The notes: generated from the letters alone by a model not told the origin. A DNA stretch of 64,000 nucleotides from Enterobacter sp. RHBSTW-00175 (GCF_013927005.1 NZ_CP055930.1:372001-436000); one strand, 5' to 3'; positions 8,458 to 18,706 are shown, counted from the stretch's first letter. Made by a program: numbers and translations.

Positions 8458-11130
8458 ATGAGTCAGTCTGAAACCACCGCCCCGAACAAATTCTCCCTTC
8501 TTCCCGGGAGCATCACCCGTTTCTTTCTTCTGTTGATCGTCGTGCTGTTAGTCACGATGGGGGTGATGGTTCAGAGTGCGGTTAATGCCTGGCTGAAGGA
8601 TAAAAGCTATCAGGTCGTGGATATCACCCATGCGGTGCATAAGCGCATCGATACATGGCGCTACGCCACCTGGCAGATTTACGACAATATTGCCGCTGCG
8701 CCTGCAACGTCATCCGGAGAAGGGTTACAGGAAACGCGCCTTAAGCAGGACGTTTACTACCTGGAAAAACCGCAGCGTAAAACAGAAGCGCTCATTTTCG
8801 GTTCGCACGACAGCGCAACGCTTGAGATGACCCAGCGCATCTCCTCGTACCTTGATACCCTTTGGGGTGCAGAAACAGTGCCGTGGTCGATGTACTACCT
8901 GAACGGTCAGGACAACAGCATGATCCTGATTTCGACCTTACCGCTCAAAGATCTCTCCTCCGGGTTTAAAGAAACCACGGTGGGCAGCATTGTGGATTCC
9001 CGTCGTGCAGAAATGCTGCAACAAGCCAACGCGCTTGATGAACGCGAGAGTTTCTCTTCATTACGCCGCCTTGCCTGGCAAAACGGTCACTACTTTACGC
9101 TTCGTACCACCTTCAATCAGCCTGGGCATCTGGCGACCGTGGTGGCATTTGATCTGCCTATCAACGACCTGATCCCACCCGATATGCCGCTGGACAGCTT
9201 CCGTCTCGATCCCGATAACAACACGCAAAACATGCGCACGCCGCCGGAGAAAGAAGGCGCTGAAAGTGTCGCTATCTCCTTCAACGGCTCGAAGATAGAG
9301 ATAGCCTCCTCGCTGAACTCAACCGGGATGCGCCTGGTGTGGCAAGTGCCATTTGGCACCTTACTGCTTGATACACTGCAAAACATTTTACTGCCGTTGC
9401 TGCTGAACATTGGTCTGCTGGCGCTGGCGCTTTTTGGTTACAGCACTTTCCGTTTTCAGCCCGGGCGTCAGAGCGAAACCGCATCTGTCCCGGCGGGAAC
9501 CAGTAATGAACTGCGCATACTGCGGGCGTTGAATGAAGAGATTATTTCCGTTCTGCCGCTTGGAGTACTGGTTCACGACCAGGAGGCGAACCGCACGGTG
9601 ATGAGCAATAAGATTGCCGATCACCTGCTGCCGCATCTTAACCTGCAAAACATCACCACCATGGCGGATCAGCACCAGGGGGTGATTCAGGCCACCATCA
9701 ATAATGAACTGTATGAAATCCGTCAGTTCCGCAGCCAGGTCGCTTCCCGCACGCAAATCTTTATTATCCGCGACCAGGATCGTGAAGTGCTGGTCAACAA
9801 GAAGCTCAAGCAGGCGCAGCGACTTTACGAGAAAAACCAGCAGGGTCGTGCGGCATTTATGCAGAATATTGGCGAGGCATTTAAACGCCCATTGAAAGCC
9901 CTCGCGAGCGGTGTGGCCAGCATCAACACGCCTGAAGGTCATCAGATAGCCAGCCAGGCGGATTCACTGGTTCGCCTGGTGGATGAAATTCAGCTGGCGA
10001 ATATGCTGGAAAATGACAGCTGGAAAGGAAGCTCTACCCTCTTCTCTATCCAGGATTTGATCGACGAAGTGGTCCCTGAAGTGCTGCCGGTCATTAAACG
10101 CAAAGGCCTGCAACTACTGATCAACAACCACTTGCCTGCCAATGACGAACGCCACGGCGATCGGGAAGCACTGCGCCGTATTCTGCTGATGCTGATTCAG
10201 TATTCTGTGACCACTACCCAGATTGGCAAGGTGACGCTCGAGGTCAGCACCGACGAATCGGCTGACGACAGGCTGACGTTCCGTATTCTGGATACCGGAG
10301 AAGGCGTCACCCCGAGTGAAATTGATAATCTGCACTTCCCGTTCCTGAACGATACCCAGAACGATCACTACGGCAAAGCCAATGCCCTGACCTTCTGGCT
10401 GTGCGATCAGCTGGCGCGCAAACTTGGCGGGCATCTGAATATCAAAGCCCGGGAGTCGCTCGGCACCCGCTATTCTCTGCATGTGAAAATGGCCGCGAAT
10501 CCGCAAGAAGAAGATGAAGAACGCCTGCTGGATGAAGTGACGGTGATGGTTGATGTGACCTCAAATGAGATCCGCAATATCGTGGTTCGTCAGTTAGAAA
10601 ACTGGGGAGCAGCGTGCATCACGCCTGATGAAAGGCTCACGAGTCAAGAATTTGATCTGTTTTTAACAGATAATCCGTCTAATCTTACAGCCTCCGGCTT
10701 GCTTTTAAGCGATGATGAGCCAGGCGTGCGAAAAATCGGCCCAGGCCAGATGCGCGTCAACTTTAATATGAGCAATGCTATGCAGGAAGCTGTACTACAA
10801 CTAATAGAAGAACAGCTGGCGCAAGAAGAGATCCTGGAGTCCCCTTTGGGCGGTGACGAAAATGCCGAACTCCATGCCAGTGGCTACTATTCACTCTTTG
10901 TTGATACAGTACCAGATGATGTTAAGCGGTTGTATACTGAGTCCGCTGCGAATGATTTTGCAGCGCTGGCGCAGACAGCACACCGGCTTAAAGGGGTGTT
11001 TGCCATGCTTAATCTGGTTCCCGGCAAGCAGTTATGTGAAACGCTGGAACATCTAATTCGTGAGAAAGATGCCTCTGGCATTGAAAAATATATCAGCGAC
11101 ATTGACGCCTACGTCAAAAGCTTGCTGTAG
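8458..11130 (+). CDS. rcsD: Rcs phosphotransfer protein RcsD
   Basis: The product is an 890-aa inner-membrane histidine phosphotransferase that relays phosphate from RcsC to RcsB. Two membrane helices (about residues 20-42 and 305-330) bracket a periplasmic domain. A degenerate histidine-kinase-like region follows, then an ABL domain, then the C-terminal HPt domain with H842 in TAHRLKG. I chose the ATG at 8458 (MSQSETT) because it gives exactly the E. coli length; the frame is open 65 codons further upstream without homology. rcsB follows after 16 bp. It probably also carries the internal rcsB promoter in its 3' end, as in E. coli. Confidence 0.96.
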   Translation: MSQSETTAPNKFSLLPGSITRFFLLLIVVLLVTMGVMVQSAVNAWLKDKSYQVVDITHAVHKRIDTWRYATWQIYDNIAAAPATSSGEGLQETRLKQDVYYLEKPQRKTEALIFGSHDSATLEMTQRISSYLDTLWGAETVPWSMYYLNGQDNSMILISTLPLKDLSSGFKETTVGSIVDSRRAEMLQQANALDERESFSSLRRLAWQNGHYFTLRTTFNQPGHLATVVAFDLPINDLIPPDMPLDSFRLDPDNNTQNMRTPPEKEGAESVAISFNGSKIEIASSLNSTGMRLVWQVPFGTLLLDTLQNILLPLLLNIGLLALALFGYSTFRFQPGRQSETASVPAGTSNELRILRALNEEIISVLPLGVLVHDQEANRTVMSNKIADHLLPHLNLQNITTMADQHQGVIQATINNELYEIRQFRSQVASRTQIFIIRDQDREVLVNKKLKQAQRLYEKNQQGRAAFMQNIGEAFKRPLKALASGVASINTPEGHQIASQADSLVRLVDEIQLANMLENDSWKGSSTLFSIQDLIDEVVPEVLPVIKRKGLQLLINNHLPANDERHGDREALRRILLMLIQYSVTTTQIGKVTLEVSTDESADDRLTFRILDTGEGVTPSEIDNLHFPFLNDTQNDHYGKANALTFWLCDQLARKLGGHLNIKARESLGTRYSLHVKMAANPQEEDEERLLDEVTVMVDVTSNEIRNIVVRQLENWGAACITPDERLTSQEFDLFLTDNPSNLTASGLLLSDDEPGVRKIGPGQMRVNFNMSNAMQEAVLQLIEEQLAQEEILESPLGGDENAELHASGYYSLFVDTVPDDVKRLYTESAANDFAALAQTAHRLKGVFAMLNLVPGKQLCETLEHLIREKDASGIEKYISDIDAYVKSLL

Positions 11131-11146
11131 CAAGGTAGCCTAATAC

Positions 11147-11797
11147 ATGAACAATATGAACGTAATTATTGCCGATGACCATCCGATTGTACTGTTCGGT
11201 ATTCGCAAATCACTTGAACAGATCGAGTGGGTGAATGTAGTCGGTGAATTTGAAGACTCCACAGCACTGATCAATAACCTCCCAAAGCTTGATGCCCACG
11301 TGCTCATTACCGATCTCTCCATGCCTGGGGACAAGTACGGTGATGGGATCACGCTTATCAAATACATTAAACGCCATTTCCCGGACATCTCGATTATCGT
11401 TCTGACCATGAACAACAACCCGGCGATTTTAAGCGCCGTGCTGGATCTGGATATCGAAGGGATTGTGCTGAAACAAGGCGCGCCGACCGATCTGCCAAAA
11501 GCGCTGGCCGCGTTGCAGAAAGGCAAGAAATTCACCCCTGAAAGCGTTTCCCGTCTGCTGGAGAAAATCAGCGCGGGTGGCTACGGTGACAAACGCCTGT
11601 CGCCAAAAGAGAGTGAAGTTCTGCGCCTGTTCGCTGAAGGTTTCCTGGTGACCGAGATTGCCAAGAAGCTGAACCGCAGTATTAAAACCATCAGTAGCCA
11701 GAAGAAATCAGCCATGATGAAACTGGGTGTGGATAACGATATTGCACTGCTGAACTATCTCTCCTCCGTTACGCTGAGCGCGACGGACAAGGATTGA
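11147..11797 (+). CDS. rcsB: Response regulator RcsB
   Basis: The product is a 216-aa transcription factor with an N-terminal receiver domain (acidic pocket D10-D11, phospho-acceptor D56 in LITDLSMPG) and a C-terminal LuxR-type helix-turn-helix (about residues 150-205, EIAKKLNRSIKTISSQK). It controls capsule, flagella (with RcsA or alone) and envelope-stress genes, and it represses lrhA, which is also in this window. Length is identical to E. coli. It is convergent with rcsC and shares a bidirectional terminator. Confidence 0.98.
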   Translation: MNNMNVIIADDHPIVLFGIRKSLEQIEWVNVVGEFEDSTALINNLPKLDAHVLITDLSMPGDKYGDGITLIKYIKRHFPDISIIVLTMNNNPAILSAVLDLDIEGIVLKQGAPTDLPKALAALQKGKKFTPESVSRLLEKISAGGYGDKRLSPKESEVLRLFAEGFLVTEIAKKLNRSIKTISSQKKSAMMKLGVDNDIALLNYLSSVTLSATDKD

Positions 11798-11818
11798 TCC
11801 CCGGCGGGTGTGCGACCT

Positions 11819-11847
11819 GATGCCCTCACCCACTGGGAGAGGGAGAA
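11819..11847. repeat. Short repeat gatgccctcaccc...gggagaggg, truncated copy
   Basis: The 3' flank of rcsB carries gatgccctcaccc, three bases, then gggagagggag. The full-length version (40 bp with an additional ccctctccc arm) occurs at 41245-41284 behind cheV. It is a small interspersed repeat; its family name is not assigned here. Confidence 0.6.
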
Positions 11848-11852
11848 CAAAC

Positions 11853-11880
11853 AAAAAGGCCCTTACGGGCCTTTTTTTAT
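11853..11880. terminator. Bidirectional terminator between rcsB and rcsC
   Basis: A stem AAAAGGCCC/GGGCCTTTT with loop ttac is flanked by A5 on the left and T7 on the right. It can therefore stop transcription of rcsB (plus) and rcsC (minus). It overlaps the last codon of rcsC. Confidence 0.9.
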
Positions 11881-14723
11881 TTCCGCGTTTTTCTCACGCG
11901 ATCGGCATAAATTGACAACGTCTGCTTGAGCACGTCCAGCGTCACCGGTTTCGACAGACAGCTATCCATGCCGGATTCCAGACAGCGCTGTTTCTCTTCC
12001 GCCAGCGCATTTGCCGTCACCCCCACCACCGGCAGAGTCAGGCCAAGCTGGCGAATACGCTGCGTCAGGCGATAACCGTCCATGTTCGGCATGTTGACGT
12101 CGCTTAACACGATATCGATGTGGTTTTTACTCAGGACATTCAGGGCATCCACGCCGTCATTGGCGGTTTTACACTGGTAACCCAGAGAGCCTAACTGGTC
12201 GGCAAGCAGTCGACGGTTAATTGGGTGATCGTCCACCACCAGAATCATCATATCGTCGTTCTCAGACGCCAGAGATTCTGGTGACGGCAGCGCCGCAGCC
12301 CCTTCGCTGTCTTCCAGCTGAACGCTGTAAATACGCGCCAGCAGCCCCAAAATTTCATGCGGCGTGGCGACACTGTGGATCCATTCCCCGGGAGCGCGTT
12401 CAAGCGGGATGCCGATATGACGACGGCAGAACGTGACCACGCCTCTTCCCGTCCAGGCCTGTTCCAGCTCGTCATCGGTGACCAGTATATCGTCAGCGTC
12501 CGGCGTTTGCCCTTCATAACGCGAAACCCGCATCCCGCTGTTGCTCAGCAATGAGACCAGGAAATCATGCAGCGAGGCGTTGTGAACGACCAGCCAGCAG
12601 CGCTTGCCGTTCAGCCCATCCAGCGTTGATTTCACCGGATACTGCGCCGAATAGAGCGGAATACGGATGGTGAACTGGCTCCCCATGCCGGGTTCGGTGT
12701 CTACGGAGATATCGCCGTCCATCATACTGATCAGTTTTTCACAAATTGCCAGCCCCAGCCCTGTGCCCTGGAAGTTGCGCTGCACACCGGTACCGACCTG
12801 GAAGAACGGGTCAAACAGGCGAACGACTTCCTTTGCCGGGATCCCCACACCCGTATCACGCACGCGAATGCTCAGGTAATCCCCATCGTGGCCGACATGC
12901 AGCACAATACACCCGATGTCGGTAAACTTAATGGCATTGCTCAGCAGGTTAGAAATCACCTGCTGTAAACGCATCGGATCGCCCTGTAGCGTCAGCGGCA
13001 CATCCGGTTCGATAAAGCAGTAAAGTCCGAGCTGTTTGCGCACCACCAGCGGCATGTAGTTGGCGCTGATGTGGTTCATCACTTCACGCGGGGAGAACTC
13101 GCGCGGCTCAATTTTCAGTTGCTCAGATTCAATTTTGGAGAAGTCGAGGATATCACTGATGATTTTCAGCAGCAGGCTCGACGAGTTGTTCATTGCCGTT
13201 ACCAGGCGCTCAACGCCGTTTGGCAACTCTTTGGTTTGCAGAAGATCGAGGTTACCGATGATCCCGTACAGCGGGGTTCGCAGTTCATGGCTGACTGTCG
13301 CAAGGAACATGGATTTCGACTGGCTGGCCTGCTCTGCCGCCTGGGCCATCTCCTGCAATGACTCTTCCATTTTCACGCGGGCAGAAACATCCACCAGTAC
13401 ACAAATCGCCACGTTTTCATTGCGATAGCGGGAATGGACGAAACTGATTTGCAGGTTGGTATGGGTGCTGGTCAGCACATCCACAAAGTTAACCTGTTGC
13501 CCACAGATAATCTGCGTCAACCGTTGCCTGTCTTCATGCGTCAGCATGTTCAGGTAGTTATGCGCCAGCTCGTTACTGAGGATGTTCGTACCATCCTGGG
13601 TGCGCAGGATACAGATACCCACCGGGGCGGAAGCAACAATCTTACGGTTAAATTGCTCGTGCTCTTCCAGCCTCTGCGCGTCAATTTCCGCCGGGATAAA
13701 GATTTTCCGCTCGTACATACGCGCCAGTGTAAACAGCGCAATCCCGACCAGGACATTAAGAATAATGGCGTTGAGGATAAGGATTCGAATCCGCTCCAGC
13801 ACCATGTCCACTGGCACGGAGTAAACAATGCTGAGCGAAGACGGGGGTAAACTTTTCTTCAGCACCAGCTCACGAAAACCAGACGTATAGCCAAACCAGG
13901 AACGTTCCTGCATCCAGTGGGAATCGACTTTTAACCGGTTTTCCGGCCCGGTCAGTGAAATCAGGGCATGGCCATTTTCATCCAGAACGGTCACGCCCAT
14001 CGGCAGGCTACCAGGAGTGAAGAAGTTCTCCATACGGATGGTTTGTTCAATGCCCAGCAGTGCCTGTAAGCGATTCCCCAGATAGACCGGCGTCAGGGCA
14101 TAGAAATAACCCACGCCCATACGCGGCCCCTGGCTTATCCAGAAAAGATTGTTGCCGCGCTCGTCCTGCGGCGCATTACGGTACTTCACGATCCGTTCAT
14201 GCAGGCTTTTCAGGGCGTCATCGCGCTCAACCGGAACATCACGCAGACCGAAATCAGCCATACACAGGTTGTCGCTGCCTATCAGGAAGACGCGATTAAG
14301 ATCATAGGCGGCAGAAAAATTATCGCGCCAGTAGCGCATAAACCAGGCCAGTGATTCCAGTGACCCTCGCCAGGTGTTGCCCATTGCAGAGCAGTCAGAG
14401 TCCGGGAACAAAGGTTCGAAGTCCGGCACTTCCGTTTTGTCATTACGCCCGCGCGTGGCAAGCACCCCGTTTTCCGCCGTCAGGCGGTTTTCAGCGATGT
14501 ACTTCAGCTCTTTCATCACATCAGAGGTGCGCTGAATATAACGCTGAGCCTGATCGGAACTGAGATTGAACTCCTGGCGGATCTCAGATTCTTTCTGGTG
14601 TAGCGCGTTTACGATGTAAAACACCGAGAACAGTGCCACCAGCAACCAAAGCAAAAGCGCCAACGCCCGGAACAGATAGCGAGAAACTTTAAGCGTGGTA
14701 CGAAAGGAAACGAGGTATTTCAA
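11877..14723 (-). CDS. rcsC: Hybrid sensor histidine kinase RcsC
   Basis: The product is a 948-aa hybrid kinase of the inner membrane. Domains in order: membrane helix (about 20-40), periplasmic domain, second helix (about 312-334), PAS-like linker, HisKA with the phosphorylated His in ATVSHELRTPL (about 479), HATPase_c (about 580-690), the ABL domain, and a receiver domain with D875 in LSDVNMP. The start is an unusual TTG at 14723 (KYLVSFRTT follows); this gives the E. coli-like N terminus and no better ATG exists nearby. It sends phosphate to RcsD and RcsB upon envelope stress. Confidence 0.95.
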   Translation of the reverse strand: MKYLVSFRTTLKVSRYLFRALALLLWLLVALFSVFYIVNALHQKESEIRQEFNLSSDQAQRYIQRTSDVMKELKYIAENRLTAENGVLATRGRNDKTEVPDFEPLFPDSDCSAMGNTWRGSLESLAWFMRYWRDNFSAAYDLNRVFLIGSDNLCMADFGLRDVPVERDDALKSLHERIVKYRNAPQDERGNNLFWISQGPRMGVGYFYALTPVYLGNRLQALLGIEQTIRMENFFTPGSLPMGVTVLDENGHALISLTGPENRLKVDSHWMQERSWFGYTSGFRELVLKKSLPPSSLSIVYSVPVDMVLERIRILILNAIILNVLVGIALFTLARMYERKIFIPAEIDAQRLEEHEQFNRKIVASAPVGICILRTQDGTNILSNELAHNYLNMLTHEDRQRLTQIICGQQVNFVDVLTSTHTNLQISFVHSRYRNENVAICVLVDVSARVKMEESLQEMAQAAEQASQSKSMFLATVSHELRTPLYGIIGNLDLLQTKELPNGVERLVTAMNNSSSLLLKIISDILDFSKIESEQLKIEPREFSPREVMNHISANYMPLVVRKQLGLYCFIEPDVPLTLQGDPMRLQQVISNLLSNAIKFTDIGCIVLHVGHDGDYLSIRVRDTGVGIPAKEVVRLFDPFFQVGTGVQRNFQGTGLGLAICEKLISMMDGDISVDTEPGMGSQFTIRIPLYSAQYPVKSTLDGLNGKRCWLVVHNASLHDFLVSLLSNSGMRVSRYEGQTPDADDILVTDDELEQAWTGRGVVTFCRRHIGIPLERAPGEWIHSVATPHEILGLLARIYSVQLEDSEGAAALPSPESLASENDDMMILVVDDHPINRRLLADQLGSLGYQCKTANDGVDALNVLSKNHIDIVLSDVNMPNMDGYRLTQRIRQLGLTLPVVGVTANALAEEKQRCLESGMDSCLSKPVTLDVLKQTLSIYADRVRKTRK

Positions 14724-14815
14724 GGGGGCGAGGCTCCGCCGTCGGGGTCAAAAAGAATGTGGTTTAAGGTAGCGGTAAACGCGCCTTGTCGCAACGTTCA
14801 CTTGTCTGCATCTGA

Positions 14816-14847
14816 AAAAGAAAAGGGCCGGAATCCGGCCCTTTTTG
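14816..14847 (-). terminator. Terminator of gyrA
   Basis: A perfect stem AAAGGGCCGGA/TCCGGCCCTTT (about 14822-14844) is flanked by A-rich sequence on the left, which supplies the T run on the minus strand. It lies just after the gyrA stop. Confidence 0.88.
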
Positions 14848-14859
14848 CATCAGGAGACA

Positions 14860-17496
14860 TTACTCTTCAGCGTCATCCGCTGCATCATCGTCGGTGTCGG
14901 CTTCTGGCGCGATTTCATCATCGCCTTCTGCTGCGCTACCGTCGATAGAGTCGAGCTCTTCGTCATCCACTGGCTCTGCCACACGTTGCAGACCCACGAC
15001 GTTTTCATCTTCCGCAGTACGGATGAGGATAACGCCCTGGGTGTTACGGCCAACCACGCTGATCTCGGAAACACGTGTACGCACCAGCGTACCGGCATCG
15101 GTAATCATCATGATCTGGTCGGTATCATCTACCTGAACCGCGCCCACAACGGAACCGTTGCGCTCAGTCACTTTGATAGAAATAACGCCCTGCGTGCCAC
15201 GGGACTTGGTCGGATATTCAGTTTCCGCCGTACGTTTACCATAGCCGTTCTGCGTCACGGTCAGGATTGCACCTTCACCGCGCGGAACGATCAGGGAAAC
15301 AACGGAGTCTTCGCCCGCCAGTTTGATCCCACGAACGCCGGTCGCCGTACGACCCATCGCACGTACCGCGTTCTCTTTAAAGCGCACCACTTTACCGGCG
15401 GCGGAGAACAGCATCACTTCATCAGAACCGGAGGTCAGATCCACGCCAATCAGTTCATCGCCTTCGTTCAGATTCACCGCGATAATACCGGCAGAACGTG
15501 GACGGCTGAACTCGGTCAGTGCGGTTTTCTTCACGGTACCGCTTGCCGTCGCCATAAAGACGTTCACGCCTTCCGCATACTCACGTACTGGCAGGATAGC
15601 GGTGATACGCTCGTTCGCTTCCAGCGGCAGCAGGTTGACTATCGGACGACCACGCGCGCCACGGCTCGCTTCTGGCAACTGATACACTTTCATCCAGTAC
15701 AGACGACCACGGCTGGAGAAGCAGAGGATCGTGTCATGGGTGTTGGCCACCAGCAGTCGGTCGATAAAGTCTTCTTCTTTAATGCGTGCCGCAGATTTAC
15801 CTTTACCACCACGACGCTGTGCTTCGTAGTCGGTCAACGGCTGATACTTCACATAACCCTGGTGAGACAGGGTAACAACAACATCTTCCTGGTTGATCAG
15901 GTCTTCGATGTTGATGTCCGCAGTATTCGCGGTGATTTCGGTGCGACGCTCATCGCCGAACTGATCGCGGACCAGCTCCAGCTCTTCACGGATCACTTCC
16001 ATCAGGCGATCTGCGCTACCCAGGATATGCAGCAGCTCAGCAATCTGCTCCAGCAGCTCTTTGTACTCGTCGAGCAGTTTTTCATGCTCAAGGCCGGTCA
16101 GTTTCTGCAAACGCAGATCCAGAATGGCCTGGGCCTGCTGTTCAGTCAGGTAATACTGACCATCACGCACGCCAAACTCTGGCTCCAGCCACTCAGGACG
16201 CGCAGCGTCATCGCCCGCACGTTCAAGCATTGCCGATACATTACCCAGCTCCCACGGACGCGCAATCAGAGAGGCTTTCGCTTCAGCTGGCGTCGGCGCA
16301 CGACGGATCAACTCGATGATCGGATCGATGTTAGCCAGAGCAACGGCCAGCGCTTCAAGGATGTGCGCACGATCGCGTGCTTTACGCAGTTCGAAAATAG
16401 TACGGCGAGTCACCACTTCACGGCGGTGACGCACGAACGCGCTCAGGATCTCTTTCAGGTTCATGATCTTCGGCTGACCATGGTGCAGTGCGACCATGTT
16501 GATACCGAAGGAGACCTGAAGCTGAGTCTGGGAATACAGGTTGTTCAGAACAACCTCCCCCACCGCGTCGCGTTTGATTTCAATCACGATGCGCATCCCG
16601 TCTTTGTCAGACTCGTCACGCAGCGCGCTGATACCTTCAACACGTTTTTCTTTTACCAGCTCGGCGATTTTCTCAATCAGACGAGCCTTGTTCACCTGAT
16701 ACGGGATCTCGTGAACAATAATGGTTTCACGGCCGGTTTTGGCGTCGGCTTCTACTTCGGCGCGGGCACGGATGTAGATCTTGCCGCGACCGGTGCGATA
16801 CGCTTCTTCGATACCACGACGACCGTTGATGATCGCCGCCGTCGGGAAGTCCGGCCCCGGAATGTGTTCCATCAGCCCTTCAATGCTGATCTCTTCATCG
16901 TCGATAAAGGCCAGGCAGCCGTTGATCACTTCCGTGATGTTATGCGGTGGGATGTTGGTTGCCATCCCGACTGCGATACCGGACGAACCGTTAACCAACA
17001 GGTTCGGGATCTTGGTTGGCATGACGTCTGGGATGCGTTCGGTGCCGTCGTAGTTATCGACGAAATCAACGGTCTCTTTTTCCAGGTCGGCCATCAGCTC
17101 ATGGGCGATTTTCGACATACGGATTTCCGTATAACGCATCGCCGCGGCGGAGTCGCCGTCGACCGAACCAAAGTTACCCTGTCCATCTACCAGCATGTAA
17201 CGCAGGGAGAATGGCTGCGCCATACGGACGATCGTGTCATAAACGGCAATATCACCATGCGGGTGATATTTACCGATAACGTCACCCACGACACGGGCAG
17301 ATTTTTTGTAGGCTTTATTCCAGTCATTGCCCAATACGTTCATGGCGTATAGTACGCGACGGTGTACCGGCTTAAGGCCATCGCGGACGTCCGGCAGCGC
17401 ACGGCCAACAATGACCGACATCGCATAGTCCAGATAGGAGCTCTTCAGCTCTTCCTCGATGTTAACCGGTGTAATTTCTCTCGCAAGGTCGCTCAT
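14860..17496 (-). CDS. gyrA: DNA gyrase subunit A, with Ile at position 83
   Basis: The product is 878 aa. It is the breakage-reunion subunit of gyrase, which introduces negative supercoils. The winged-helix/tower core holds catalytic R121-Y122 (AAAMRYTE). The C-terminal beta-pinwheel carries the GyrA box QRRGGKG, and the protein ends in an acidic tail slightly longer than in E. coli (875 aa). In the quinolone-resistance-determining region the sequence is [10 protein letters not shown]: codon 83 (17248-17250) is ATT, Ile, where wild types have Ser or Thr. D87 is unchanged (GAC). Ile83 is a well-known fluoroquinolone-resistance substitution. It is divergent from ubiG. Confidence 0.98.
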   Translation of the reverse strand: MSDLAREITPVNIEEELKSSYLDYAMSVIVGRALPDVRDGLKPVHRRVLYAMNVLGNDWNKAYKKSARVVGDVIGKYHPHGDIAVYDTIVRMAQPFSLRYMLVDGQGNFGSVDGDSAAAMRYTEIRMSKIAHELMADLEKETVDFVDNYDGTERIPDVMPTKIPNLLVNGSSGIAVGMATNIPPHNITEVINGCLAFIDDEEISIEGLMEHIPGPDFPTAAIINGRRGIEEAYRTGRGKIYIRARAEVEADAKTGRETIIVHEIPYQVNKARLIEKIAELVKEKRVEGISALRDESDKDGMRIVIEIKRDAVGEVVLNNLYSQTQLQVSFGINMVALHHGQPKIMNLKEILSAFVRHRREVVTRRTIFELRKARDRAHILEALAVALANIDPIIELIRRAPTPAEAKASLIARPWELGNVSAMLERAGDDAARPEWLEPEFGVRDGQYYLTEQQAQAILDLRLQKLTGLEHEKLLDEYKELLEQIAELLHILGSADRLMEVIREELELVRDQFGDERRTEITANTADINIEDLINQEDVVVTLSHQGYVKYQPLTDYEAQRRGGKGKSAARIKEEDFIDRLLVANTHDTILCFSSRGRLYWMKVYQLPEASRGARGRPIVNLLPLEANERITAILPVREYAEGVNVFMATASGTVKKTALTEFSRPRSAGIIAVNLNEGDELIGVDLTSGSDEVMLFSAAGKVVRFKENAVRAMGRTATGVRGIKLAGEDSVVSLIVPRGEGAILTVTQNGYGKRTAETEYPTKSRGTQGVISIKVTERNGSVVGAVQVDDTDQIMMITDAGTLVRTRVSEISVVGRNTQGVILIRTAEDENVVGLQRVAEPVDDEELDSIDGSAAEGDDEIAPEADTDDDAADDAEE

Positions 17497-17628
17497 CTAA
17501 CCGCTATCCCTCTACTGTATCCCGGATTCAAAGGTCGCAAATTATAACACACCCACAGGGTTATAAACCAATTTGGTTTATTATCCTGATATACTGCCCC
17601 GTCTTTAAATTACGGAGTAAAAGCGTCC
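17497..17628. promoter_or_regulatory. Divergent gyrA/ubiG promoter region
   Basis: These 132 bp separate two divergent start codons and must hold both promoters. The AT-rich segment ttggtttattatcctgatatactgcccc (17572-17599) offers a -10-like gatatact toward ubiG. The ubiG ribosome binding site is in ttacggagtaaaagcgtcc. The exact gyrA start site cannot be fixed by eye. Confidence 0.55.
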
Positions 17629-18357
17629 ATGAATGCCGAAAAATCCCCGGTGGCTCACAACGTTGACCATGAAGAGATTGCCAAATTCGAAGCGGTGGCG
17701 TCCCGCTGGTGGGATCTCGAAGGTGAGTTTAAACCTCTGCACCGTATTAACCCGCTGCGTCTGGGCTATATCGCGGAGCGTTCCGGCGGTCTGTTCGGGA
17801 AAAAAGTGCTCGATGTTGGTTGTGGCGGCGGCATCCTGGCGGAAAGCATGGCACGCGAAGGGGCAACAGTTACCGGCCTGGACATGGGATTTGAACCTTT
17901 GCAGGTTGCGCGCTTGCACGCGCTGGAGTCCGGTGTGCAGGTCGAGTATGTGCAAGAAACTGTCGAGGAACATGCAGCGAAGCACGCCCATCAGTACGAT
18001 GTGGTGACCTGCATGGAGATGCTCGAACACGTACCCGACCCACAGTCGGTGGTGAATGCCTGTGCAAAACTGGTTAAACCCGGCGGCCAGGTGTTTTTCT
18101 CCACCATTAACCGTAACGGTAAAGCCTGGCTGATGGCCGTGGTCGGTGCAGAATATGTCCTGCGCATGGTGCCGAAAGGGACACATGATGTGAAGAAATT
18201 CATCAAGCCTGCTGAATTACTGAGCTGGGTGGATCACACATGGCTCAAAGAGCAGCACATCACGGGTCTGCATTACAATCCATTAACAGACAAATTCAAG
18301 CTCGCCCCGGGTGTTGATGTTAACTATATGTTGCATACAACAGCCAAAAATGACTAA
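17629..18357 (+). CDS. ubiG: Ubiquinone biosynthesis O-methyltransferase UbiG
   Basis: The product is a 242-aa SAM-dependent enzyme that performs both O-methylations of ubiquinone synthesis. The SAM-binding motif VLDVGCGGG sits at about residues 61-69 and [12 protein letters not shown] near 125-136. The sequence is nearly identical to E. coli UbiG (240 aa). The ATG follows a TACGGAG ribosome binding site. It stands alone, divergent from gyrA. Its product quinone is an electron acceptor for the NADH dehydrogenase encoded downstream in the window. Confidence 0.97.
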   Translation: MNAEKSPVAHNVDHEEIAKFEAVASRWWDLEGEFKPLHRINPLRLGYIAERSGGLFGKKVLDVGCGGGILAESMAREGATVTGLDMGFEPLQVARLHALESGVQVEYVQETVEEHAAKHAHQYDVVTCMEMLEHVPDPQSVVNACAKLVKPGGQVFFSTINRNGKAWLMAVVGAEYVLRMVPKGTHDVKKFIKPAELLSWVDHTWLKEQHITGLHYNPLTDKFKLAPGVDVNYMLHTTAKND

Positions 18358-18376
18358 CGTCATCAAATAATCTTAT

Positions 18377-18408
18377 AAAGATTGCGCGACATCATGTTGC
18401 GCAATTTT
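18377..18408 (+). terminator. Terminator of ubiG
   Basis: Inverted arms attgcgc (18380-18386) and gcgcaat (18398-18404) are followed by a short T stretch, 20 bases after the ubiG stop. Confidence 0.7.
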
Positions 18409-18578
18409 GACCTCCCGTTGAAGAAATCAGCACTCGATCAAATTTTGAATTTTTTTTCTAAATTATTGACATGTCTTCCAGGCCTTACGGTACGAGGACT
18501 TAGGCTTTTTTACCCTTTCACAACCTCAATTTAACGTCAAAATCAACCCTTGTGCTGAAATGATTCGATACTAGAATA

Positions 18579-18624
18579 CTCACCATATAGCGTTTATCTT
18601 ATCGCAAACCCCCTATATGTAGTA
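18579..18624 (+). promoter_or_regulatory. Putative NrdR box pair upstream of nrdA
   Basis: Two similar elements, ctcaccatatagcgtt (18579-18594) and ccccctatatgtagta (18609-18624), each have an ATAT core. The cores are exactly 30 bp apart, about three helical turns, as in the paired NrdR boxes known upstream of E. coli nrdAB. The match to the consensus is partial. Confidence 0.5.
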
Positions 18625-18625
18625 T

Positions 18626-18664
18626 TTATCCACAGAGTTAGTCACAAGGCTGCCCTGTGGATAA
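18626..18664. promoter_or_regulatory. Two perfect DnaA boxes upstream of nrdA
   Basis: TTATCCACA occurs at 18626-18634 on the plus strand and at 18656-18664 on the minus strand (tgtggataa). Both match the strong DnaA box exactly. In E. coli, DnaA binding here links ribonucleotide reductase transcription to replication initiation. The rest of the 349-bp ubiG-nrdA gap is AT-rich with no gene. Confidence 0.88.
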
Positions 18665-18706
18665 ACGGGGGATATTTTTTTATTTCACGGACAGGTAAAA
18701 ACCCAC

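Noticed and set aside
14845..17352. An 835-codon open frame on the plus strand opposite gyrA
   Set aside because: It is a shadow of gyrA codon usage; the translation is rich in His, Gln and Arg with no domain or ribosome binding site, and gyrA on the other strand is certain.
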